Origin: UBA9300 sp032260385
GTDB taxonomy: Bacteria; Bacteroidota; Bacteroidia; Bacteroidales; VadinHA17
Length of the DNA stretch: 64,000 nt
Assembly (NCBI GenBank): GCA_032260385.1
Contig: JAVVEL010000010.1
Location: forward strand, 1 to 64,000
Reading direction: 5' to 3'
Under the pieces are notes generated by a model. The model worked only from the letters and a program-made list of their open reading frames with translations, was not told the origin of the DNA and did no database searches. Shown here one piece after another: positions 7,950 to 16,036 of the stretch (positions are counted from its first letter, which is position 1; each line of letters opens with the position of its first letter). A program made the position numbers and the translations under genes.

Positions 7950-8734
7950 AGAGACGGGTTTGTGTATGTTAAAGAGTAAACCCTGTATAGAAAATCACTA
8001 ATAATTGCAAGGTTCAGGAATATAACATCTGAAATCCCGTTTTTGTTCTTAATTGTTGCGTAAATGGATGGTGAAGATAGAATTATTGCGGCCAGATAAA
8101 TTAGGGAATATAAATCAAATAATTTGAAATCATTGTTGGATAACCTGAAAATGAAATAGTTAACCAGTGAGACGTAAAATAAAACCGTAAACAGCATCTT
8201 AAATTTTACTGAAGGTATGAGGTCATTATTTTTAGTGAAAAAGTAAGTGGCTGCCGTGCCTGCAAGGAATGTGGTAATTATGAATGAAAGGGGAAAGGAG
8301 GGATGGTTTAGTTCATTAAGACCTGGCAGCATGTAGGTTCTTATCATTAAATAAACAAGTAAGAGACCTGTTATTATTGCTACCGTTTCAGGGATCGATT
8401 GTGGTATTCTTTTTATTCTGAACCTGTTGATTATATACCAGAGCAATAATACTGTCAGTAAGATTACTTCCGCCAGTATTTCCCTGCTCATCCAGCTGCT
8501 GCCTATATTATTTATCGCGTTAAAGGCATTGCGGGGGTAGTTTAAATGTGCAAATGAAAAAAGCAATCCGGCAACAAGAATCACCAGGGAGGTAAAGAGC
8601 ATATAGTGTCCAGAGATTTCTCTCCTTTCCCCGGCAGTTGAGATCCTCCTGTATATTGCTCTCATTATAAGCAGTCCCACCGATGCCTGGGTGAGCCATG
8701 TAAAAAGCGCTAGTGACAGATTATATTTTTCCAT
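7946..8734 (-). CDS. DmsC-type membrane anchor subunit of a molybdoenzyme
   Basis: A 262-residue polytopic membrane protein with about eight hydrophobic segments, beginning LSLALFTWLTQASVGLLIM, which resembles the N-terminus of DMSO reductase anchor subunits (DmsC family). Such subunits oxidise menaquinol and pass electrons to the Fe-S subunit. Its start overlaps the Fe-S gene stop by one base (8734) and its end overlaps the chaperone gene, a tight four-gene arrangement. Confidence 0.8.
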   Translation of the reverse strand: MEKYNLSLALFTWLTQASVGLLIMRAIYRRISTAGERREISGHYMLFTSLVILVAGLLFSFAHLNYPRNAFNAINNIGSSWMSREILAEVILLTVLLLWYIINRFRIKRIPQSIPETVAIITGLLLVYLMIRTYMLPGLNELNHPSFPLSFIITTFLAGTAATYFFTKNNDLIPSVKFKMLFTVLFYVSLVNYFIFRLSNNDFKLFDLYSLIYLAAIILSSPSIYATIKNKNGISDVIFLNLAIISDFLYRVYSLTYTNPSL

Positions 8735-9348
8735 TAGAGTTCCTCCCTGTTAGCTATTGCTGAATTGATTTCCGAGGCTTTCCTGCTGTCCTTATGAGGC
8801 CTGATCACTATGTTCGGCTCAGTCAGTTCCGGTGATGCGAGGGGAAATATAAGCCTGTTATTGCCGTATTTTTCACGGAGTTCGTCAGTATAACTAAAGT
8901 CAAGTGCCCTCATCGGGCAGGCATCCACACATACAGGCTTTTCATTGTTCTTAATTTTATCGTAGCACATGTCACATTTTGACATCCTTCCGCTTCTTTG
9001 GTCAAGCCTGGGGGCGTCATAGGGGCAGGCCCATGTACAGTAAGCGCAACCAATGCATTTATCCCGGTCGATATCCACCGTCCCTATATCGGTGATATGC
9101 ATAGCCTGGGTGGGGCATGAAAAAACGCACAGTGGTTCACTGCAATGGTTACAGGCGAGGGATATATGGTAAGCAAAGGGGTATTCCGTGTATATGCCAT
9201 CAACACCCTGCCATTTACCTCCTTCAATATCTATTATTTTTCTCCATAGGAGTCCCGGTTCCAGGTCATTCTTATCCTGGCAGGCCACCTGGCAGGTCTT
9301 ACATCCTGTGCAATTAGCGGTATCAATATAGAATCCGTAGTTATTCAT
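8734..9348 (-). CDS. DmsB-type four-cluster Fe-S subunit
   Basis: A 204-residue electron-transfer subunit with four ferredoxin-like cysteine groups: CTGCKTCQVAC near residue 14, CNHCSEPLCVFSCP near 67, CIGCAYCTWACP near 98, and CDMCYDK with CVDACP near 125-145. This is the pattern of DmsB, which carries four [4Fe-4S] clusters from the membrane anchor to the catalytic subunit. No Tat signal is present; it is presumably exported together with the catalytic subunit. Start and stop touch both neighbours. Confidence 0.9.
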   Translation of the reverse strand: MNNYGFYIDTANCTGCKTCQVACQDKNDLEPGLLWRKIIDIEGGKWQGVDGIYTEYPFAYHISLACNHCSEPLCVFSCPTQAMHITDIGTVDIDRDKCIGCAYCTWACPYDAPRLDQRSGRMSKCDMCYDKIKNNEKPVCVDACPMRALDFSYTDELREKYGNNRLIFPLASPELTEPNIVIRPHKDSRKASEINSAIANREEL

Positions 9349-11750
9349 CAGGCTTTTTCAATATCAACCATTATCGTATGCTGGGCATTTCCCCTGGCAA
9401 AGGGAGTCCATCTTTCAGAAGTTAGTATATTTACATTACCACCCCTGTCAACACCCTCTTTATCAGGGTTATACCATGCTCCCTGGGGAATGTCTATCAC
9501 CCCGGGCATTATCCTTTTAGTTATCCTGCATTTCAGTTTCATGGCTCCCCTTTCGTTCCATATCTTTACCATGTCACCATCATTTATCCCCCTGGGTGTG
9601 GCATCTGCCTGGTTAATAAAAACCCTCTGGGGAAAGGCCTTCATGGTCCATTCGTTATTGTCGTGTGTTGAATGTACACGCGGACCGTAATGATGTCCCA
9701 TTGCCTGGAGGGGATATTTTTCTGATTTTTCATCAAAGGGATGCTCCCATTCCTGTATATATTTTGCCACGGGGGGCATTTCCACCGGATCACCGGCATT
9801 AAACAGTTCTATGGAGAATATTTCTATTTTTCCCGAGGGTGTTCTCAGGGGGTATTTTGACGGATTGCCGGCAAAATCCTTAAGTGCCACTTTGGGATTA
9901 TGAACGGCTTTAACGTATACACCGGCATTGCTTGCTTCAAATTTCCTGAAAACAGGCATTTCGGGGAAGCGGGTTTTCCTGTAAATTTCATCGATAAACC
10001 ATGCCACCCAGTCTTTTTCATCGCGTCCTCCTTCCGTATACTTATCATATACTCCGAATTTTTTCGACAGGTCTGCACAAATGCGATAATCACTTTTCGT
10101 TTCAAAGGGAGGGTCAACGATCTTAGGGGCGAGGAAGACTTCATCACCATATTTCCATCCGTCAGACACTCCCCATGTTTCAAACTGGGTACATGCGGGA
10201 AGGACCAGGTCGGCAAATTTTGCGGAAGGGGTCATAAAGTTATCCTGGACAATAATGAATTCAAGAAGGTCGGGGTTTTTCAGTATTTCAATTGTCCGGT
10301 TTATATTACCGTGCTGGTTAACAAGAATATTACTTGCCACTGACCATATAAGCCTGATATTATTATCCAGTTTATCCGCACCTCTTATACCGTGTACAGG
10401 TCCCAGCTCTTTGCCTCTGAGCACTGCTTCGGTCCACAAGTAGACCGGTATTATCCCTTTTACCGGGTTTGATCCCGAGGGAAAGACTGTCCAGAAGGGA
10501 CCTCCTCCCGCCTGGTTAGCCAGTCCGCTTGCCCAGCCTCCGGGGATGCCAATATTACCGGTTATTGCAGCCAGTGTGGCTCCCGCTCTTACCACCTGTT
10601 CTCCATAGGCCCTTCTCTGCATGCCGTAGCCCTGGTAGAGGACTGCGGGTTTGGTACCTGCATATTCAAGAGCTATACGCCTTATTGTGGAAGCAGGGAT
10701 GCCTGTAATTTTTTCGGCCCATTCCGGTGTTTTTGGTCTGCCATCCCTTGTACCCAGGATATAGTCTTTAAATGATTCTTCTTTTTCATATCCTTCGGGC
10801 ATGGTGTCCTGATCGTAGCCCGAGCAGCATCGTTTTATGAAATTATCATCAGTGAGATTTTCGCTTATTATCACCCAGGCCATGGCGCTCATAAAGGCAA
10901 CATCGGTGCCCGGTCTTACGGGGATCCATTCATCGGCCAGGGAGATTGCGCTGGGGCTCATCCTGGGATCAATACAAACAACCCTGGCCCCGTTTTCCCT
11001 TGCCTTCCTTATGAAGTAATCACTATTGGTCCCGTCTTTCATTTCTGCCGGGTTCCATCCCCACATAAGGATATAACGGCTGTTCATCCAGTCCTGGCGC
11101 TGGTTCCCTGTTTCGAGGGTACCGAAAATTGTAGGAGTGGCGATATTAATACATGCCCAGCTGTAGCTGTTGTAGTAGCCCAGGCTGCCGCCCAGCAGGT
11201 TCATCAGCCTGGCTGCCGGCCACCTGCCGTTTGTGTTTGTATAAGAGCCTGTTCCGTATGGGACGTGAATGGCTGAATTGCCATATTTTTCTATTACACC
11301 CGATATTTTTGAGTGCATTATGTCATAAGCCTCTTCCCAGCTTATTCTCCTGAATTCTGCATCACCTCTTTCACCTGTTCTCAGCAGTGGATATTTGAGC
11401 CTGTCAGGGTGGTATTGTCTTTTGCGGTATGACCGGCCCCTGAGGCAGGCCCTCAGTTGAGGGTCGGAGATATCATCACCCTGGCGGTCATCAGTTTCTA
11501 TCCGGCTTATGATACCGTTCTGCACGTACACTTTAAGAAGACATCTGCCACCGCAGTTATGTGCCGGGCAGCTTGTCCTGATAATTTTTTCTTCACTGGC
11601 TGTATCTTGTGGATCGCCCGTCTTTTTGTCGCATGCAACAAAGACCCCGGGACCCAGGAGGGTGCCTGTTGCAAGTGATGACCACTTGATGAAACTGCGC
11701 CGGTCAATACTTAAGGCCGGCTTTGATATCTTATGCTTACTGGATGACAT
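9348..11750 (-). CDS. DMSO-reductase-family molybdopterin catalytic subunit, Tat-exported
   Basis: About 800 residues. From the preferred ATG at 11750 (an upstream ATG at 11819 gives 23 extra residues) the protein has a Tat signal DRRSFIKWSS near residue 17. A [4Fe-4S] motif of spacing C-x4-C-x3-C (CPAHNCGGRC) with a distant Cys in LRACLRG follows. The segment GYYNSYSWACIN aligns with the DmsA region carrying the molybdenum-ligand serine, which favours S- or N-oxide reductase chemistry over formate or nitrate types. Later MGD-binding blocks include MWGWNPAEMKDG and IDPRMSPSA, and the C-terminal domain begins near GDMVKIWNERG. The physiological substrate cannot be told from sequence. It is the first gene of the operon. 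Confidence 0.88.
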   Translation of the reverse strand: MSSSKHKISKPALSIDRRSFIKWSSLATGTLLGPGVFVACDKKTGDPQDTASEEKIIRTSCPAHNCGGRCLLKVYVQNGIISRIETDDRQGDDISDPQLRACLRGRSYRKRQYHPDRLKYPLLRTGERGDAEFRRISWEEAYDIMHSKISGVIEKYGNSAIHVPYGTGSYTNTNGRWPAARLMNLLGGSLGYYNSYSWACINIATPTIFGTLETGNQRQDWMNSRYILMWGWNPAEMKDGTNSDYFIRKARENGARVVCIDPRMSPSAISLADEWIPVRPGTDVAFMSAMAWVIISENLTDDNFIKRCCSGYDQDTMPEGYEKEESFKDYILGTRDGRPKTPEWAEKITGIPASTIRRIALEYAGTKPAVLYQGYGMQRRAYGEQVVRAGATLAAITGNIGIPGGWASGLANQAGGGPFWTVFPSGSNPVKGIIPVYLWTEAVLRGKELGPVHGIRGADKLDNNIRLIWSVASNILVNQHGNINRTIEILKNPDLLEFIIVQDNFMTPSAKFADLVLPACTQFETWGVSDGWKYGDEVFLAPKIVDPPFETKSDYRICADLSKKFGVYDKYTEGGRDEKDWVAWFIDEIYRKTRFPEMPVFRKFEASNAGVYVKAVHNPKVALKDFAGNPSKYPLRTPSGKIEIFSIELFNAGDPVEMPPVAKYIQEWEHPFDEKSEKYPLQAMGHHYGPRVHSTHDNNEWTMKAFPQRVFINQADATPRGINDGDMVKIWNERGAMKLKCRITKRIMPGVIDIPQGAWYNPDKEGVDRGGNVNILTSERWTPFARGNAQHTIMVDIEKA

Positions 11751-11904
11751 ACGGGAGGTAAAAATAATAAAATTTGCTAATGAAAACGATGCTGGATGAA
11801 GTGAATCTAAAAATGGCAAAGCAGGCAGCTTAACCTCTTAGTCAAGGTAAGTTGAAAGAAGTTTAGAGTGAGTTGAATACTGTTGAAAAAGTCAGGGTAA
11901 TGTC

Positions 11905-12036
11905 TTAGTGGTAGATTTTATCCATTTTCTTTGAGTTAAGCAGCAGACCGGTGAGTATTGTAAACAGGGCCACACTGCCCAGGATTGCTGCAAGCAGCAG
12001 CCATGCGCATATTGTAAGGATTATTCTCCATACCAT
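11905..12036 (-). CDS. Small membrane protein (43 aa) coupled to the oxoamine synthase gene
   Basis: An ATG lies two bases after the TAA of the preceding synthase gene (12039-12041), and the frame runs 43 codons to a TAA at 11905. The product has one strong transmembrane segment (about residues 4-33, TICAWLLLAAILGSVALF within it) and a short charged tail ending KKMDKIYH. The tight spacing suggests translational coupling. No family is recognised. A single-spanning helper or an orphan small protein is possible; function unknown. Confidence 0.55.
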   Translation of the reverse strand: MVWRIILTICAWLLLAAILGSVALFTILTGLLLNSKKMDKIYH

Positions 12037-12038
12037 GG

Positions 12039-13301
12039 TTAATTAGCTTCCACGGCAGCCGATCTGAAATCGGGAATCTCCTTCGGGTAGGCATTTGTTT
12101 CCAGTTTCCTTGCAACCTCCTTGAAAGCTTTCACCGTATACTCAACATCTTCGAGTGTATGTGCTGCTGTCGGGATCAGTCTGAGCATTATGACTCCCTT
12201 TGGTACCACAGGATATATTACTATTGAGCAGAATATATTATAATTCTGTCTCAGGTCGTGCGTTACCTGTGATGCTTCCGTTACACCACCTTTAAGAAAT
12301 ACCGGGGTTACAGGTGACTGTGTTTTCCCGAGATCCAGCCCGGCTTCTTTCAATCCTGATTGCAGGGCGTTGACTATTTTCCAGAGCTTCTCTTTCAATT
12401 CAGGCATTGATCTGAGCATTTCCAGCCTCTTGATTGCTCCGACAGTCATTGCCATAGGCAGGGATTTTGCAAATATCTGTGACCTCATATTATACATCAG
12501 ATAATTTACCACTGCCCTGTTGCTGGCCACGAATCCACCTATGCCGGCCATCGATTTGGCGAAGGTTGCAAAATAAACGTCAATTTCATCCTGCACGCCA
12601 AAATGTTCACCTGTTCCGGCCCCTGTTTTTCCCATGGTTCCGAAACCGTGGGCATCATCAACCAGCAGCCTGAAATTATATTTCTTCTTTAAATCAGCCA
12701 GGCCTTTCAGGTCACCCAGGTCGCCTGCCATTCCGAATACTCCTTCGGTTATCACCAGTATGCCGCCTCCTGTTTCCCTGGCCAGCTTTTCGGCTCTCTG
12801 GAGTTGCTTCTCACAGCTGGTCATGTCATTATGGGTATAGACAAAACGTTTACCCATGTGCAGGCGCAGTCCGTCAAGGATGCATGCATGTGATTCCGAG
12901 TCGTATACAATAACATCCCTTCTGTCAGTCAGGGCATCAATGATGGATACCATTCCCATATATCCGTAGTTGAGGAGGTAAGCAGCTTCCTTTCCGACAA
13001 ATTCAGCCGCCATTGCTTCATATTTCTCATGCATTGAAGTCTGACCAGACATCATCCTTGCACCCATGGGGTAGGCAAGACCGTATTTTTCTGCAGCTTC
13101 CCTGTCAGTTTTTCTCACTTCCGGATTATTTGCCAGTCCCAGGTAATTGTTCAGGCTCCACGTAAGGACTTCACGTCCCATAAATTTCATTCTCGGAGAG
13201 ATTTCTCCTTCTAGTTTCGGAAAGGTAAAATAACCATGTCCTGCTTCCTGGTATTGGCCCAGTGAACCTTTGTTTACGCTTATCTTATCAAATATATCCA
13301 C
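12039..13301 (-). CDS. PLP-dependent alpha-oxoamine synthase (KBL/SPT/CFAT-like)
   Basis: A 420-residue fold-type I PLP enzyme. The signature blocks are NYLGLANNPEV near residue 52, the DDAHGFGTMGKTG segment near 216 and the PLP-lysine in TFAKSMAGIGGF near 246. The family condenses an amino acid with an acyl-CoA or acyl-ACP and releases CO2. Candidates are 2-amino-3-ketobutyrate CoA ligase, serine palmitoyltransferase (sphingolipids) or cysteate acyltransferase (sulfonolipids); Bacteroidota use both lipid pathways. Sequence alone does not decide, though an acyl-condensing lipid role is more likely than KBL because no threonine dehydrogenase neighbour is visible. A -7 box lies at 13330-13337. 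Confidence 0.82.
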   Translation of the reverse strand: MDIFDKISVNKGSLGQYQEAGHGYFTFPKLEGEISPRMKFMGREVLTWSLNNYLGLANNPEVRKTDREAAEKYGLAYPMGARMMSGQTSMHEKYEAMAAEFVGKEAAYLLNYGYMGMVSIIDALTDRRDVIVYDSESHACILDGLRLHMGKRFVYTHNDMTSCEKQLQRAEKLARETGGGILVITEGVFGMAGDLGDLKGLADLKKKYNFRLLVDDAHGFGTMGKTGAGTGEHFGVQDEIDVYFATFAKSMAGIGGFVASNRAVVNYLMYNMRSQIFAKSLPMAMTVGAIKRLEMLRSMPELKEKLWKIVNALQSGLKEAGLDLGKTQSPVTPVFLKGGVTEASQVTHDLRQNYNIFCSIVIYPVVPKGVIMLRLIPTAAHTLEDVEYTVKAFKEVARKLETNAYPKEIPDFRSAAVEAN

Positions 13302-13329
13302 AGCTACGTTTTTTAAGTTAAAACTGGCA

Positions 13330-13337
13330 CAAAAATA
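13330..13337 (-). promoter_or_regulatory. -7 box (TATTTTTG) for the oxoamine synthase gene
   Basis: TATTTTTG on the minus strand, 28 bases upstream of the ATG at 13301. Matches TAnnTTTG; no good -33 element. Confidence 0.5.
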
Positions 13338-13380
13338 CGCAATTGGCCTGATTGTAACATACCTATTTATACCTAATTTT

Positions 13381-13475
13381 TTGTTTAGGGGTTTATAAGT
13401 TGAGGAGTTTAAGGGTTTTGGAGTTTAGAAGTTTAGATGTTGTTGAACTGTTGAATTTTGTAATCGTTGAATCGG
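13381..13475. repeat. G/T-rich degenerate intergenic repeat
   Basis: Begins TTGTTTAGGGGTTT and continues with variants of GTTTAGAAGTTTAGA and TTGTTGAACTGTTGAA. The first 14 bases recur exactly at 25481-25494. Similar strings occur in several other spacers of the window (see findings). Confidence 0.5.
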
Positions 13476-13529
13476 GTCGTTGGACCGGGCCGGATGAGTC
13501 TGTCTGAGACAAGGGAATATTGTGAGCTC

Positions 13530-13557
13530 GGCAAAGGGCAAAGGGCAAAGGGCAAAG
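13530..13557. repeat. Heptamer tandem array (GGCAAAG) x4
   Basis: Four perfect head-to-tail copies of GGCAAAG, 28 bases, in the spacer upstream of bamD. Comparable in form to the CAGTACC array at 48682-48705. Confidence 0.85.
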
Positions 13558-13650
13558 ATCCTTAGCTTCAGCCTGCCCATATTTTCTGGTACAGGATTTG
13601 CTGCAATTTACTATTCAATTGAAGAATGCATATATTTCTAAAAAAATTAC

Positions 13651-13658
13651 TACTTTTG
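13651..13658 (+). promoter_or_regulatory. -7 box (TACTTTTG) for the bamD operon
   Basis: TACTTTTG matches TAnnTTTG, 16 bases before the ATG at 13675. Upstream sequence is AT-rich without a clear TTTG. Confidence 0.55.
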
Positions 13659-13674
13659 CACAACATTTTTTAGT

Positions 13675-14478
13675 ATGAGGATAAAGGGTTTTATATTATT
13701 GATATTGGCAGTTTTAGCCTCTTCATGCGGTGAGTATGAGAAGTTGCTTAAAAGTACCGACTACGAACTTAAGAAGGAGAAGGCTTATGAATATTTTGAA
13801 GCCGGCAAATATGTACGGTCATCCGAGCTTCTGGGACAGATACTGCCGCGATACCGTGCAACTGCCGAGGCGGAAGAGCTTAACTGGTTGAATGCCAGGA
13901 ACTACTATAATATGAGGGATTATATGATGGCGGGTGCAGCATATAAAAATTTTGCAGAGATGTATCCTTACAATGAACATGCGGAGGAGGCAACATTTAT
14001 GACTGCTTATTGTGATTACCTGTTGTCACCCAGACCGGAGCTTGACCAGTCATATACCAATAGTTCCATAGAGGCCTTTACCTATTTCCAGAGGCGATAT
14101 CCTTCGAGTGATAAGGTGGATGAGGCCCGTGAACTAATAAAGGAACTTGAGGATAAGCTAGTTGAAAAATCATATATAAATGCAAGGTTGTATTATGATA
14201 TGGAAGAATTCAGGGCTGCTGTAGTGGCACTCGACAACAGCCTGAAAGATTACCCCGAAACAAAACACAGGGAAGAACTTATGTTTCTGAAACTCGAATC
14301 GAGTTACCTTTATGCTCTCAACAGTGTTGCTGAAAAACAGCAGGAACGTTTCCAGGCAACCCTGGATGATTACTATACCTTTATTGAAGAATTTCCCGAT
14401 TCGGCTTATTCAAAGGATGTGCAGAAGATATACGATACAACAGCAGGGTATTTGAAAATTGACGAAACAATAGAATAA
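13675..14478 (+). CDS. bamD: Outer membrane protein assembly factor BamD
   Basis: A 267-residue lipoprotein with the lipobox LASSC (Cys18), anchored at the periplasmic face of the outer membrane, where it works with BamA to insert beta-barrel proteins. The mature part is built of TPR-like helical pairs, including EKAYEYFEAGKY, AGAAYKNFAEMYP and AFTYFQRRYPSS, matching the BamD/YfiO family. It leads the conserved Bacteroidota cluster bamD - omega - coaBC - porD - recN. Confidence 0.93.
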   Translation: MRIKGFILLILAVLASSCGEYEKLLKSTDYELKKEKAYEYFEAGKYVRSSELLGQILPRYRATAEAEELNWLNARNYYNMRDYMMAGAAYKNFAEMYPYNEHAEEATFMTAYCDYLLSPRPELDQSYTNSSIEAFTYFQRRYPSSDKVDEARELIKELEDKLVEKSYINARLYYDMEEFRAAVVALDNSLKDYPETKHREELMFLKLESSYLYALNSVAEKQQERFQATLDDYYTFIEEFPDSAYSKDVQKIYDTTAGYLKIDETIE

Positions 14479-14489
14479 ATATAAAATAA

Positions 14490-14825
14490 ATGGATTACAG
14501 GAAGACAAACGCACCCACAACCACTATTACACGTGACAAGGCAGATCTGGAGGCAAAAACCGGCAATATTTATGAAACGGTTATGATATGTGCAAAGAGA
14601 GCCAATCAGATATCCGTTGAAATAAAGCAGGAATTGAACCAGAAGCTTGAAGAGTTTGCTTCATATACCGATAACCTTGAAGAGGTCTTCGAAAACCGCG
14701 AACAGATAGAAATATCCAAGTTTTATGAAAGACTTCCAAAGCCAACTCTTATATCTTTGCAGGAATTCGAGGAAGATAAGATTTATTACCGTAAACCCGA
14801 CCAAGATATCAGCAAAGCAGAATAG
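14490..14825 (+). CDS. rpoZ: RNA polymerase omega subunit, Rpb6-type
   Basis: A 111-residue protein lying 11 bases after bamD. The core GNIYETVMICAKRANQISVEIKQEL near residues 26-50 is the omega/Rpb6 helix pair that clamps the beta-prime subunit. Bacteroidota omega is longer than the proteobacterial protein, with a C-terminal acidic extension as here. The position between bamD and coaBC is the usual one in this phylum. Confidence 0.88.
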   Translation: MDYRKTNAPTTTITRDKADLEAKTGNIYETVMICAKRANQISVEIKQELNQKLEEFASYTDNLEEVFENREQIEISKFYERLPKPTLISLQEFEEDKIYYRKPDQDISKAE

Positions 14826-14830
14826 TATTC

Positions 14831-15388
14831 ATGCTTAAGGGAAAAAAAATATTACTGGGAGTAAGCGGTGGTATAGCTGCATATAAGTCAGCCACCCTGA
14901 TACGGCTGCTTGTAAAAGAAGGCGCCGAGGTGAAGGTAGTTATGACCCCTGCAGCAAAGGATTTTATAAGCCCTCTGACAATGGCCACCCTTTCCAGGAA
15001 TCCCGTAGTGGTTGAGTCTTTTGATCCTGAAGACGGAAGATGGAACAGCCATATTGACCTTGGTACATGGGCTGATCTTTTCATTATTGCGCCTGCCACG
15101 GCAAATACCCTCGCAAAAATGGCCGGTGGAATTGCCGACAACCTCCTTCTGACCACTTACCTGTCGGCTCGTTGTCCTGTTTTTATAGCCCCTGCAATGG
15201 ACCTCGATATGTTTGAACACCCTGCAACAACCTTGAATATCAGGATTCTGGAAGAAAGAAATGTCAATTGCATCGAGCCCTCTACGGGTGAACTGGCAAG
15301 CGGTCTGGAGGGGAAGGGTCGTATGGCCGAACCTGAGGAAATTGCAGTCATAATCAAAAATTTCCTTAAAAAAAAAAGTCAGGCCTGA
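14831..15388 (+). CDS. coaBC: CoaC half of CoaBC: phosphopantothenoylcysteine decarboxylase (frame ends at an A10 tract)
   Basis: Coenzyme A synthesis. This 185-residue frame is the flavin-dependent decarboxylase domain: GVSGGIAAYKSA at the start, the active-site histidine region GRWNSHID near residue 74, APATANTLAKMAGGIADN near 90, and the substrate-binding PAMDLDMFEHPAT near 121. The frame ends in LKKKSQA at a TGA only because of a ten-A run (15368-15377). In the -1 frame the CoaB domain continues without a gap. In nearly all bacteria CoaB and CoaC are one chain of about 400 residues, and 14831-16029 would give about 399. Slippage, a mutation or a base-count error are all possible. Confidence 0.9.
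   Translation: MLKGKKILLGVSGGIAAYKSATLIRLLVKEGAEVKVVMTPAAKDFISPLTMATLSRNPVVVESFDPEDGRWNSHIDLGTWADLFIIAPATANTLAKMAGGIADNLLLTTYLSARCPVFIAPAMDLDMFEHPATTLNIRILEERNVNCIEPSTGELASGLEGKGRMAEPEEIAVIIKNFLKKKSQA
15368..15377 (+). other. A10 homopolymer, likely frameshift or slippage site in coaBC
   Basis: CTT followed by ten A and GTC. In the zero frame the codons are AAA AAA AAA AGT; a -1 shift re-reads the last A to give AAG TCA GGC CTG and enters CoaB. An A-run of this length is a known substrate for both ribosomal and transcriptional slippage, and is also a common indel site in sequencing. Confidence 0.7.
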
Positions 15389-16029
15389 AAGGGAAAACGG
15401 TACTGGTTAATGCAGGGCCCACACACGAAAAAATTGATCCTGTAAGATTTATCGGTAACTATTCATCCGGCAAAATGGGAATAGCCATTGCTGAGGAAGC
15501 CTCAGGCAGAGGTGCCAGCGTAATACTGGTGCTTGGACCGGTCGATTACAAAGCAGTGAAAAAAGGAATAAAAACAGTTAATGTTGTTTCTGCGGAAGAT
15601 ATGGCAAATGAAACACGTAAGTATTTCTATAATTGCGATATAGCCATCCTGGCTGCTGCAGTGGCCGATTATACACCTGAGTCCGTTTCCGGATCAAAGA
15701 TTAAGAAAAAAGATGAATCATTGCTGATTCGTCTCAAACCCACCGTTGATATTGCGGCAGAGCTTGGGAAAATTAAGAAAAGCGGTCAGTTACTTGCCGG
15801 TTTTGCCCTCGAGACGGATAATGAACAGTTTAATGCCATGGATAAGCTCAGGCGTAAGAATTTTGATCTTATAGTTCTTAATTCATTGAGGGATAGTGGG
15901 GCAGGTTTCCGCTTCGATACCAACAAGGTAACACTTATTGACAAAAGCAATATTATCGAAAAATTTGAGTTAAAATCAAAGGCCGGAGTTGCTGCAGATA
16001 TATTGGATAAGATTGAGACAATGATATAA
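15370..16029 (+). CDS. coaBC: CoaB half of CoaBC: phosphopantothenate-cysteine ligase (frame -1 relative to CoaC)
   Basis: Joins phosphopantothenate with cysteine in CoA synthesis. The frame is open from 15370 and enters CoaB as GLKGKTVLVNAGPTHEK, the first strand and nucleotide-binding loop, followed by PVRFIGNYSSGKMG, the central AAAVADYTP near 15654 and the region IVLNSLRDSGAGF. The only in-frame ATG near the start (15475) would remove the first strand and the NAGPTHEKIDP loop, so an independent start there would probably be inactive. No start codon is present between the upstream TAA (15367) and GLKGK. The protein is therefore best read as the second half of a single CoaBC chain joined across the A10 tract. 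Confidence 0.85.
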   Translation, partial: KKKSGLKGKTVLVNAGPTHEKIDPVRFIGNYSSGKMGIAIAEEASGRGASVILVLGPVDYKAVKKGIKTVNVVSAEDMANETRKYFYNCDIAILAAAVADYTPESVSGSKIKKKDESLLIRLKPTVDIAAELGKIKKSGQLLAGFALETDNEQFNAMDKLRRKNFDLIVLNSLRDSGAGFRFDTNKVTLIDKSNIIEKFELKSKAGVAADILDKIETMI

Positions 16030-16036
16030 TTTTGTA

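Larger units (their letters stand above)
13302..13674. other. Divergent intergenic region with promoters and two kinds of repeat
   Basis: These 373 bases contain no gene. They hold the -7 box of the leftward synthase gene (13330-13337), about 90 bases of G/T-rich degenerate repeat (13381-13475), four perfect copies of GGCAAAG (13530-13557) and the -7 box of bamD (13651-13658). Confidence 0.7.
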
